Assembly: GCA_029979005.1 (NCBI GenBank)
Contig: JAPOIJ010000007.1
Coordinates: 1-59,546, forward strand
From: Planctomycetota bacterium
GTDB taxonomy: Bacteria; Planctomycetota; Planctomycetia; Pirellulales; Pirellulaceae
Direction of reading: 5' to 3'
Length of the DNA: 59,546 bases
The notes beneath the pieces were generated by a model that was given only the letters and a program-made list of their open reading frames with translations, did not search any database and was not told the DNA's origin. A program made the position numbers and the translations under genes. Shown here piece by piece: positions 17,806-25,563 of this stretch (position 1 is the first letter of the stretch; each line of letters begins with the position of its first letter).

Positions 17806-19005
17806 TTAGCCCGCTCTTTTTAACGGCATTTCACCCAGTTCTAGGATCTGTGCTAGACAATCCACCGCATAGGCCTGCTCGTCGACAGTTAGCTCGGGGA
17901 AAATCGGCAGACTCAACACCTCTTCTGCCGCGCGATCCGTCTCAACCAAGTCGACATTGTTGTCATTTAACGAGGCAAAGCATTCTTGTTGATGCAACGG
18001 TACAGGATAGTACACCTCGCTACCAACATTCATCTCGGCAAGTTGTTGCCGGACCTGATCTCGACAACCGCCTGGAACTCGAATCGTAAACTGGTTCCAT
18101 ACGTGGCCGCAATTTGTATTAGCTTGCGGAATTATTATTCGATCTGCAATTCCTGCATCGACCATCAACTGCTCATAGTGGGCTGCATTCGCTGCTCGCT
18201 TAGAGGAGTATTCGCCGATATGCTTCATTTTAGCATTCAAAGCTGCCGCCTGGATTGCATCTAATCGGCTATTAATCCCAACTTCCGAATGATAGTAGCG
18301 TGGCCGCATGCCGTGGTTCGCCAGCAAACGTAACTTATCTGCAATTGTTGGATCGTTCGTGGTCAGCATACCACCGTCGCCAAACCCACCAAGATTTTTA
18401 GTTGGGTAGAAACTGAAGCAACCAACCGAGCCAAGACTTCCGGCAGCTCTTCCTGAGTAGGTCGCACCGATCGCTTGGGCACAGTCTTCAATCACTTTTA
18501 AACCATGCGCCTTAGCAATCGAATTGACTGGATCCATGTCAGCACACTGTCCAAATAAATGAACAGGAATAATCGCTTTTGTTTTCGAGGTAATAAGTGA
18601 TTCAATCTTCGATACGTCGATATTGAACGTATCGGGTTCAATATCAATAAATACCGGAATTCCACCAAGTCGGTGGATCGCGCTGGCAGTCGCGAAAAAA
18701 GTAAAGCTAGGACATATAACTTCATCGCCTGGCTCAATTCCAATAGCCATCAAAGCCAACAACAAAGCATCACTTCCAGAAGCACAGCCGATGGCGAATT
18801 CGGTTTGACTGACTTCCGCAACCGTCTCCTCCAATAGCTTCACATGCGGTCCGCCAATAAACCATCCTGAATCAATAATGTCCGAGATCGCTTCCATAAT
18901 TTCGTCTTTCAGTGGTCGATTACCACGTCCAACGTCTAAAAGCGGTGCGGATGAAACGTCCGAAGTCTCTGTGCCGTGGTTAGCACGTAGATTTTGGGTA
19001 GTCAT
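17806..19005 (-). CDS. DegT/DnrJ/EryC1/StrS-family PLP sugar aminotransferase
   Basis: A 399-aa PLP enzyme that transaminates keto-sugar nucleotides. GCASGSDALLLAL lies in the N-terminal third, then the PLP aspartate EDCAQAIGA, the Schiff-base Lys203 in FYPTKNLGGFGDGGM, GINSRLDAIQAA and a C-terminal HVWNQFTIRV. These are standard for the family. The frame extends upstream to a TTG, but the ATG chosen has GGAAGAGG four bases before it. The expected product is an amino sugar for O-antigen, capsule or glycoprotein. No other sugar-nucleotide gene lies beside it; the donor/acceptor pair is unknown. A strong terminator follows. Confidence 0.92.
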   Translation of the reverse strand: MTTQNLRANHGTETSDVSSAPLLDVGRGNRPLKDEIMEAISDIIDSGWFIGGPHVKLLEETVAEVSQTEFAIGCASGSDALLLALMAIGIEPGDEVICPSFTFFATASAIHRLGGIPVFIDIEPDTFNIDVSKIESLITSKTKAIIPVHLFGQCADMDPVNSIAKAHGLKVIEDCAQAIGATYSGRAAGSLGSVGCFSFYPTKNLGGFGDGGMLTTNDPTIADKLRLLANHGMRPRYYHSEVGINSRLDAIQAAALNAKMKHIGEYSSKRAANAAHYEQLMVDAGIADRIIIPQANTNCGHVWNQFTIRVPGGCRDQVRQQLAEMNVGSEVYYPVPLHQQECFASLNDNNVDLVETDRAAEEVLSLPIFPELTVDEQAYAVDCLAQILELGEMPLKRAG

Positions 19006-19133
19006 AAAGCCTCTTCCTTGGGGCAAAATGAGGGCAAAATTCAAAAACGCTGTTGATGCGTACTGCTAAAACGTATGGGTATGCTGGAATTGGGTCAATA
19101 GAATACCTGCCCTTAACCTAGAAACGGTTTTCG

Positions 19134-19161
19134 TTGACAATCTTTGCTAGCAGGCTAGACT
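19134..19161 (+). promoter_or_regulatory. Sigma-70-type promoter for trpG/pabA-moeA
   Basis: A perfect TTGACA (19134-19139) is followed by a 16-nt spacer and TAGACT (19156-19161). A start of transcription near 19168 would leave a leader of about 27 nt before the ATG. This is the best promoter match I found in the window. Confidence 0.6.
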
Positions 19162-19194
19162 CTTTTTCTTGCCATTAAAACACCGGACAACGCC

Positions 19195-19785
19195 ATGATT
19201 TTAATTGTCGATAATTACGATTCCTTCACTTACAACCTGGTCCAACGATTAGGTGAACTAGGTACCGAGCATGAAATTCAAGTGCACCGAAATGACAAAA
19301 TCACTGTTGATGAAATAGAAGCCATTGCTCCCAGCCATTTAATCATTTCTCCCGGACCTTGTACGCCAAATGAGGCAGGAATCTCAGTGGCCTGTGTGGA
19401 GAGATTCCATGGCAAGTTACCGATCTTGGGTGTTTGTCTGGGGCATCAGTCGATTGGGCAGGCCACCGGCGGCACAATCGTTCGGGCAGAGCAACTGATG
19501 CATGGCAAGACCGATCAAATCCATCATAACGGCCAGGCAATCTTCGATGGTATTCCAAGTCCCATGATCGCGACGCGTTACCACAGTTTGGTCATTCAGC
19601 CTGATACACTTTCCAGCGAATTTGAGGTAAGTGCGTGGGCAACAGCCCCCGACGGCTCCCGTGAGATCATGGCGATTCAGCACGAACAGTTCCCAACTTT
19701 TGGAGTTCAATTCCATCCAGAGAGTTTTCTCACGGATCTCGGAATTGATTTACTTCGCAATTTTTCAGAGATACAGCTGCCATGA
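19195..19785 (+). CDS. Anthranilate/aminodeoxychorismate synthase glutamine amidotransferase subunit
   Basis: A class I glutamine amidotransferase of 196 residues, the usual length for TrpG/PabA. The nucleophile is Cys81 in GVCLGHQSIGQA and the dyad is His174/Glu176 in VQFHPESF. It opens with LIVDNYDSFTYNLVQ, typical of TrpG and PabA. It would release ammonia from glutamine for chorismate amination to anthranilate (tryptophan) or aminodeoxychorismate (folate); many bacteria use one subunit for both. No trpE or pabB is adjacent, so trpG and pabA cannot be separated. The stop overlaps the moeA start by four bases (ATGA), showing translational coupling. Confidence 0.93.
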   Translation: MILIVDNYDSFTYNLVQRLGELGTEHEIQVHRNDKITVDEIEAIAPSHLIISPGPCTPNEAGISVACVERFHGKLPILGVCLGHQSIGQATGGTIVRAEQLMHGKTDQIHHNGQAIFDGIPSPMIATRYHSLVIQPDTLSSEFEVSAWATAPDGSREIMAIQHEQFPTFGVQFHPESFLTDLGIDLLRNFSEIQLP

Positions 19786-20996
19786 TTCCAATCGAGCAGG
19801 CATTTCAATTGATCGACGAGACTGTCTCGCCCTTGCCTACGACAACTATACCGCTGGCCTCGTCCGTTGGCAGTGTTCTCGCAAGTGATATTCTTTCGGA
19901 TGTCAATTCTCCCCCACACGACAAGTCCATGATGGATGGCTTTGCCGTCATCAGTGACGACGTAAACAACGGCATTAAGAACTTCAGCATTGTGGAAACC
20001 ATTATCGCCGGTGATTGGCCACAGCACCCGATTGAATCCGGCCAAGCTTCACGAATCATGACCGGCGCTCCTCTGCCCAAGAATGCAGATGCTGTTGTGA
20101 TGGTGGAGCAAACTGAATCAACGGAAACCGGACGAGTCCAGCTTTTGATTGATTCGATCACTCCAGAGAAAAACATACTTCGCCAAGGCGTTAACTTCAA
20201 AACGGGACAAACCGTATTAGCTCAAGGGCATCTTGTTCGTGCAACTGACATTGGTTTGTTGGCCGAGGTTGGCGCCGGACGTATTCCGACTAGAGAAAAA
20301 CCAACGGTCGCTGTCTTACCTACGGGCAATGAATTGGTTAATCACGAAACGATGCCACGACGAGGTCAGATTCGCAACAGCAATGGTCCAATGTTAGTCG
20401 CGCTTGCTCAACAATTTGGCTTGGACGTGACTGACCTTGGCTCAAGTGTCGATGATCCCGATCAAATGGCCGACCTGATTGAAACCGGTCTGAACCATGA
20501 TGTACTCTTGCTTTCAGGCGGGGTTTCAGCGGGAACCATGGACCTTGTTCCGGGCATTTTGAAAGATCTCGGTGTGGTTGAGATCTTCCATAAAGTCGCC
20601 GTTAAACCCGGCAAGCCAATTTGGTTTGGGGTCAGCAATCGCGAAAACAGAAAACGTTACGTTTTTGGTTTACCAGGTAATCCAGTGAGCAGCCTTGTAG
20701 GTTTCCACCTTTTTGTGCGACAAGCAATTGAAAAAATGCTTGGCTCCCCAGTCCCTCAAATATCTCCAGAATTTGGAGTCCTGCATACCGCTCACGAGAC
20801 GCGTGGAAACCGCCCTACTTATTGGCCCGGGAAACGGGTCATTGACGCGCAAACGATTCGCAAGTTTGAACCGCTTGTTTGGCGAGGTTCCTCCGATCTT
20901 TTCGCGCTCGCCGAAGCTGAGGGGCTTATTAAGTTCCAGGAAAATTCGACCGCCCATCCACCAGGAGAAAAAGTCGAATTCTTCCCATTCGTCTAA
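19782..20996 (+). CDS. moeA: Molybdopterin molybdenumtransferase MoeA
   Basis: A 404-aa MoeA, which inserts molybdate into adenylylated molybdopterin in molybdenum cofactor synthesis. Motifs: SPPHDKSMMDGFAV (domain linking), RIMTGAPLPKNADAVVMVEQTE, VLPTGNELV, IRNSNGPMLVALA, LLSGGVSAGTMDLVP and VKPGKPIWFG, with the C-terminal domain IV from about 330. Length is normal. Overlap with the amidotransferase gene by four bases is unusual functionally, since the pathways are unrelated, and implies only shared transcription. No other Moco gene is in the window. Confidence 0.95.
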   Translation: MIPIEQAFQLIDETVSPLPTTTIPLASSVGSVLASDILSDVNSPPHDKSMMDGFAVISDDVNNGIKNFSIVETIIAGDWPQHPIESGQASRIMTGAPLPKNADAVVMVEQTESTETGRVQLLIDSITPEKNILRQGVNFKTGQTVLAQGHLVRATDIGLLAEVGAGRIPTREKPTVAVLPTGNELVNHETMPRRGQIRNSNGPMLVALAQQFGLDVTDLGSSVDDPDQMADLIETGLNHDVLLLSGGVSAGTMDLVPGILKDLGVVEIFHKVAVKPGKPIWFGVSNRENRKRYVFGLPGNPVSSLVGFHLFVRQAIEKMLGSPVPQISPEFGVLHTAHETRGNRPTYWPGKRVIDAQTIRKFEPLVWRGSSDLFALAEAEGLIKFQENSTAHPPGEKVEFFPFV

Positions 20997-21141
20997 TTTG
21001 CCATCGGGTAGAGACTGCTTTTTGCTGAAACCACTCCCGGTTAAAAATTGCGTCCCGCGGTGCAAGTGAGCCAACTTGCCACAATCGCTTGAAACGCAGG
21101 TTTAGCCGCTCCACCTAGACATTTTAAATCGACGTAGTTGG

Positions 21142-21180
21142 ATTGGTTCGAACCCGATAAAATTGAGTTTCTGCAATTTT
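21142..21180 (+). other. AT-rich hairpin and palindrome in the lnt leader
   Basis: AAAATTG (21159-21165) and CAATTTT (21174-21180) form a perfect 7-bp stem with an 8-nt loop, ending about 5 nt before the AAGGA ribosome-binding site of lnt. Just upstream is GGTTCGAACC, a 10-bp palindrome. The hairpin could be a weak end for moeA or a leader structure for lnt. The 198-nt gap shows no gene. Confidence 0.3.
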
Positions 21181-21194
21181 AACCAAGGATCAAC

Positions 21195-22892
21195 TTGAGC
21201 AAGCATACGACGAATCCAGACAACGCCAGAGAACAGGCCAGCAAAACGCCCCGCCCGCGTTTAGTGGACCGATACCAGACCTTTCTTGTCGGTACGTTCT
21301 CCATGATCTTGTTATGGCTCTCCTTTCCGCCGGTTGGATTAAGCTGGCTAGGCTGGTTCGCTCTCTGCCCTTTGATCTGGTTAATCGAATCAAAAGCTCT
21401 TGGAGGCCAAAGACCTTACCGACAACTTTTTTTGGCTGGATTCCTTTTTTGGCTCTCAGCATTTTACTTTATTCCTATTCCCCACCCAGCCCTTTGGCTT
21501 GGCTGGCTAACCGTCTCTGCTTATATGGCAATCTATACGCCACTGTCAGTTGGTATTGCCCGCTCATTGGTGCACCGTTTTCAAATTCCCCCCGTAGTTA
21601 CCGTTCCAATTGTTTGGACTGGTATTGAGTGGTTCAGATGCAACTTTGCAACAGGAATGGCTATGGTCTGCCTGTCTCACACTCAATATCGAACTCCACT
21701 TCTCATCCAGGTTGCAGATATCTTTGGCGCGTACACGCTCACGTTCATCATCAGCCTCGTTTCGGTTGGAATTACGGCGGCAATGAGACTGTGCTTCGCA
21801 AAAAACAAAGCCAACAAAACATCTCAACCCTCACATCCGTCTGAACACTCCAAAAAACAAGATTGGCTGACAATCGCCTTTGGGACGTTAACTCTCATCG
21901 CCGCGGTTGTGTACGGATTTGCCAAACTTGATGACGACGTAAAATTAAAAAATGACTCCCAGTTGGCGATCGCTCTCATTCAAACCAATGATGATGTTGT
22001 TTTTCGTCCAATGACGGCGGAGGAATTTATTGACGGCCGACAGCGAAAAATCGACTTAACTCAAGCGGCGAGAAAAGAATGGCCTGATGTAGATCTGATT
22101 GTTTGGCCGGAATCGGCATTCAGCGGATACACAGACTTATTATCAGATGCGAATCCAGAATTAACGAGCCAAGAGGCTGCCCGACTCCGAACTGATTTTT
22201 GGAGGAAAGCAACCTCCCTTACTCCATTAAATGAGAACCCAGTGCCTCTACTCACTGGAGGCGCGACCGTTGACCCCAACCAAAATACGCACTTTGCATC
22301 AGCTTTTCTGATCAACAAAACCGGGCTCGTCGATGCGAGATATTATAAAAATCATTTAGTCATGTTTGGCGAGTATGTTCCGTTATCCAATTGGTTTCCA
22401 ATCATAAAAAAAATCTCTCCCATCGGGGGCGGAATTAATGCCGGAACGGAACCCGTCTCAATCAGAATCAACGAAGTCAATGTCTGCCCCAACATTTGCT
22501 TCGAGTCGACCGTTCCTCACTACATAAGAAAACAAGTCAACAAATTGACCGAACAAAATGACGAACCCGATGTCCTGATAAACATGACCAATGATGGTTG
22601 GTTTTTCGGCACCAGTTGCCTCGACTTACATTTGGCCTGTAATGTTTTTCGGGCGGTAGAAATGAGAAAACCTCATTTGGTTTGTGCCAATACCGGACTA
22701 TCCGCTGAAATTGACGCTTGCGGGCGCCTACTGCAGACAGGCGGTCGCAGACAACCGGGAATGATCTACGCAATTGTACATCCCTCCGAACAAACCAGCC
22801 TGTACCGAACGATTGGCGACGTTATCCCAATGATTATGCTAATCATTGCAACCGCACTGTTCATCTTCGATTCCAGCCAAAAAAAATCGTAA
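21195..22892 (+). CDS. lnt: Apolipoprotein N-acyltransferase
   Basis: This integral membrane enzyme (565 aa) adds the third acyl chain to lipoproteins in the inner membrane. The N-terminal half has six or so hydrophobic segments (WLSFPPVGLSWLGWFALCPLIW is typical). A carbon-nitrogen hydrolase domain follows from about 250. The catalytic triad is visible: Glu306 (WPESAFSGY), Lys385 (YYKNHLVMFGEYVP) and Cys435 (CPNICFEST). A final membrane helix (IPMIMLIIATALFIF) closes the protein. I keep the TTG start because AAGGA sits five bases upstream and no ATG exists before the first helix. The loop around SQPSHPSEHSKK is longer than usual. Its presence supports a didermic lipoprotein envelope. Confidence 0.93.
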   Translation: MSKHTTNPDNAREQASKTPRPRLVDRYQTFLVGTFSMILLWLSFPPVGLSWLGWFALCPLIWLIESKALGGQRPYRQLFLAGFLFWLSAFYFIPIPHPALWLGWLTVSAYMAIYTPLSVGIARSLVHRFQIPPVVTVPIVWTGIEWFRCNFATGMAMVCLSHTQYRTPLLIQVADIFGAYTLTFIISLVSVGITAAMRLCFAKNKANKTSQPSHPSEHSKKQDWLTIAFGTLTLIAAVVYGFAKLDDDVKLKNDSQLAIALIQTNDDVVFRPMTAEEFIDGRQRKIDLTQAARKEWPDVDLIVWPESAFSGYTDLLSDANPELTSQEAARLRTDFWRKATSLTPLNENPVPLLTGGATVDPNQNTHFASAFLINKTGLVDARYYKNHLVMFGEYVPLSNWFPIIKKISPIGGGINAGTEPVSIRINEVNVCPNICFESTVPHYIRKQVNKLTEQNDEPDVLINMTNDGWFFGTSCLDLHLACNVFRAVEMRKPHLVCANTGLSAEIDACGRLLQTGGRRQPGMIYAIVHPSEQTSLYRTIGDVIPMIMLIIATALFIFDSSQKKS

Positions 22893-23077
22893 AACCATGA
22901 CCTTTCTCGCCGGTTCGAACGGCGAAAATCAAAGGCATTTTACATCTCGTGTTCGTCCCCTGCACTTTCTTGGCGGTTGGTCAGGCTTGTTCCTGCTGGA
23001 TTGTGGCAATTCAAATCAAATACTCTTAGACTTAAGGCTATTCCCAAACCAATTTTAAACTCTAGCAAGGGATCAAC

Positions 23078-24400
23078 ATGAGTCTCAATCGCCGTCAAAT
23101 CATTAAAGCCGCTGCTAGTTCAGCTTCAATCGCCACCCTCGCGCCAAGCATGGTCTTTGGGGTCCCCAACAAAACGCGCGAGAAATTCCGAATCGCTGCA
23201 GTTGGCTTTGGAGGCAGAGGGAAAGCGGATTTAAATGAGATGAAGTCTCACCCAAACTTTGAATTAACAGCCGCTTGTGATGTCGATCAATCCTTGCACA
23301 AGATTGTCGACGGGATGGGGTCGGACATAAAGAAATTCCAGGACTATCGCCTTCTCTTTAAAAACGCTGCCGACGATTTTGATGCGGTCGTGATTGCTAC
23401 GCCTGATCACATGCACGCTCCCATCGCCCTGATGGCAATGGAACACGACAAACATGTCTATTTGCAAAAACCACTGGCTCAAGATATCGCGGAGTGCCGC
23501 CTGCTTGCAGAACAGGCAGCCAAAAAAGCACACCTTAAAACCCAAATGGGAATTCAAATTCACGCACATCCGGCCTATCGAACTGCTGTATCGTGGATTC
23601 AAAGTGGATTAATTGGAACTATCAAAGACGTCCATAGCTGGTCAGGCAAAGGATGGGGTGGCGAAATGAAAGGTAAATCTCCTACGACACCGCCAGCTCA
23701 CTTAGATTGGGATCTCTATTGTGGCGTTTCCGAAAAACTTCCTTATGTGGAAGGATGGTACCACCGCAATAACTGGAGAAAATGGTTGGCATTTGGGACG
23801 GGCACGCAAGGTGACATGGGCTGTCATATTGTTGATCCTGTATTTACAGCCTTACAGATTAAAGAACCAACTCAATGCACCTCGCTTGGCCCCGGCCCAT
23901 TTAAGCAAAATTTTGCACTTTTGAGCCACGTTGTTTACACCTTCCGCGGTACGCCTTACACAAGCGAAGAACTCAACCTAACCTGGTACAACGGTTCTTT
24001 GCGGCCATCGAAAGTTGAGGGAATACCCTCCAAAGTTAAGTTACCTAGCCAAGGGTCTGTCTTTATTGGCACCAAGGGTAGCTTGATCCTTCCTCACATT
24101 GGCAATCCGCAAGTTTATCAAGTCGACGGGACTCCGATGAAAAAATTACCTGATCCGGTTGGAAGTGGAAATCATTTCCATGAGTGGATCGATGCCGCTC
24201 AAGGAAAAATCGAATCAACTGGAGCACCTTTCGAATACTCGGGCCCATTGACCGAGGCCGTCCTGATGGGAACGGTCATCAATCGCTGGCCCAAAGAGAA
24301 GTTTGACTGGGACGCAGCCAACTGCAAATTCAAAGGAAATTCTCAGACGGTCCAAGAGGCGAATGCGCTCCTCGCTCCGGCATATCGTACCGGCTGGTAG
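23078..24400 (+). CDS. Tat-exported Gfo/Idh/MocA-family oxidoreductase
   Basis: A 440-aa NAD(P)-dependent sugar-type oxidoreductase. The N-terminus has a twin-arginine signal (NRRQIIKAAASSASIATLA), so the folded, cofactor-loaded enzyme should be exported. The Rossmann site IAAVGFGGRGKAD lies near 39-51, AVVIATPDHMHAPIA near 105, and VYLQKPLAQDI holds the catalytic-region Lys as QKP instead of EKP, a variant common in planctomycetes (from memory). The C-terminal substrate domain has GDMGCHIVDPVF. AAGGGATCAAC precedes the ATG, almost identical to the site before lnt. The substrate is unknown. Paralogues of this type are numerous in planctomycete genomes and are linked to polysaccharide breakdown. 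Confidence 0.92.
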   Translation: MSLNRRQIIKAAASSASIATLAPSMVFGVPNKTREKFRIAAVGFGGRGKADLNEMKSHPNFELTAACDVDQSLHKIVDGMGSDIKKFQDYRLLFKNAADDFDAVVIATPDHMHAPIALMAMEHDKHVYLQKPLAQDIAECRLLAEQAAKKAHLKTQMGIQIHAHPAYRTAVSWIQSGLIGTIKDVHSWSGKGWGGEMKGKSPTTPPAHLDWDLYCGVSEKLPYVEGWYHRNNWRKWLAFGTGTQGDMGCHIVDPVFTALQIKEPTQCTSLGPGPFKQNFALLSHVVYTFRGTPYTSEELNLTWYNGSLRPSKVEGIPSKVKLPSQGSVFIGTKGSLILPHIGNPQVYQVDGTPMKKLPDPVGSGNHFHEWIDAAQGKIESTGAPFEYSGPLTEAVLMGTVINRWPKEKFDWDAANCKFKGNSQTVQEANALLAPAYRTGW

Positions 24401-24521
24401 CATAAGATCCCTCGAGACCGTAAGAGCCCACGATTAAATTCGTCAAACCAATCACTAGCTGATCCCCAATCCCGCTCTCGGCAAAAAAACAATCCAGCCT
24501 TTTCTAATTCGGACCAAAACA

Positions 24522-25502
24522 ATGCTTAAACGTGACAACCTTATCGTGGGAACGATCCTGGCTATCCTTACCGGCATCACCCTACCGGTAGCTGCGCAAT
24601 CAACAAACAACGTTGCCGCAGACAGCCTCACGGTCGCCAAACAAATTTCAGCAGCGAGTGGCCGGCCCATTTTTGCCATCGCGGGGCAAAGCACCTGACC
24701 GCCATGTGCAGCGCTTCTGAAACGGCTCAACACCGATCAGTCCATTGCGCCCATCGTGGCACAGTTTGTGCCAATCAAGCTGGATGTCAGTTCTCCGGAG
24801 TATGCTCAATGGAGACGCGAACATACTCCTGACGGCAACGGAATTCCACAGCTATTTATCGTGCGTGCCGATGGTGAAACACTTTACGGCCGATCCGGTT
24901 CGTTGCGCGGGCCTGACCTGCCAAACATGCTTATTGCAGCCCTTAAAAATTCCGGACGCATTTTGTCCTTACGGGAAGCTCGGGCATTGACGGAAGCTGC
25001 AGACAAATTTACCGAGGAAAAAGAAAAAGGGAACTTCGAATCTGCCATCAAGGCAGTCAGCCGAGTCCGTAAAATTGGGGAACCGGGACAGATCCCAAGC
25101 TACTCTGAACCAGCCTTAAGGTTGAACAAACTGGTCATCGATACCGCCGAGGAGGTCCGAATCCAACTCAAAGAACTTTCAAGCCAAATCGAGTCGGATC
25201 AAGCTGACGCCAGACTCAAATCCATGCTTGGATATTTGAAACTTCGGCAGGATTTTGGCGCACTCAAACTAGTCAAACCCGATCTCGCAAGTTTTCAAAA
25301 AAAGCACACACTCAAAGAAAACAAGCAACTGGCTCGGGAAGCGAAAATTCTCGAAAGTGCCAGCGAGGCTAACACTAAAAGCAAAAAGACTCGAGCAATC
25401 GAATCTCTCAATGACCTAATCAACGAAACAGAGATCGAACCAGTACGCAAAGAAGCCGAAAGAAGATTGTCCACGCTTAGGCAGGATCTAAGCGTCAACT
25501 AA
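24522..25502 (+). CDS. Exported thioredoxin-like protein with in-frame TGA; candidate selenoprotein (UPPC motif)
   Basis: Read through one TGA at codon 59 (24696-24698), this is a continuous 326-aa protein. Residues 1-25 form a good signal peptide (LIVGTILAILTGITLPVAAQ). The thioredoxin-like domain follows: SGRPIFAIAG, then S-T-[TGA]-P-P-C with Cys62, then FVPIKLDV and the cis-proline Pro109 in GNGIPQLFIV. The TGA sits where the nucleophilic Cys of a CxxC motif belongs, giving U-P-P-C. Residues 150-326 are charged and helical. There is no in-frame ATG soon after the TGA; a GTG at codon 79 would lose the signal and active site. A redox protein acting in the periplasm is likely. Alternatives are a Cys-to-stop mutation or a base-call error (TGT/TGC to TGA). 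I favour selenocysteine. Confidence 0.75.
24696..24733 (+). promoter_or_regulatory. TGA recoding site with candidate bacterial SECIS hairpin
   Basis: Right after the TGA, GTG (24706-24708) can pair with CAC (24731-24733) and AGC (24710-24712) with GCT (24725-24727). An internal loop separates the two short helices. The 12-nt apical loop (24713-24724) begins with G. This broadly fits the loose bacterial SECIS model (apical loop of 3-14 nt, G among the first two loop bases, about 16-37 nt after TGA), though the loop start is at the near edge of that range. The pairing is weak and found by eye; no energy was computed. Confidence 0.35.
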
Positions 25503-25563
25503 GAACAGCTGTACTTTGAGCATTCAGCAAACTCGCATTTCTGACTAGCGAACCATTTAATCC

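Noticed and set aside
19195..19785. Member of a tryptophan operon
   Set aside because: No trpE, trpD or other trp gene is adjacent; the coupled gene is moeA, so trp-operon status is not supported.
21142..21158. tRNA T-arm-like element (5-bp stem, TTCGAAC loop)
   Set aside because: No matching anticodon arm, D arm or acceptor stem could be built around it, so it is not a tRNA; more likely a chance palindrome in the lnt leader.
22897..23058. Small open frame (MTFLAGSNG...) between lnt and the Gfo/Idh gene
   Set aside because: No ribosome site, no recognisable pattern, and located in a leader that carries the ribosome site of the next gene.
24756..25502. Shorter gene starting at GTG downstream of the TGA, as most automatic callers would annotate
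   Set aside because: This start loses the signal peptide and the active-site CPPC-equivalent, and begins inside a thioredoxin fold; the upstream frame is clearly coding up to the TGA.
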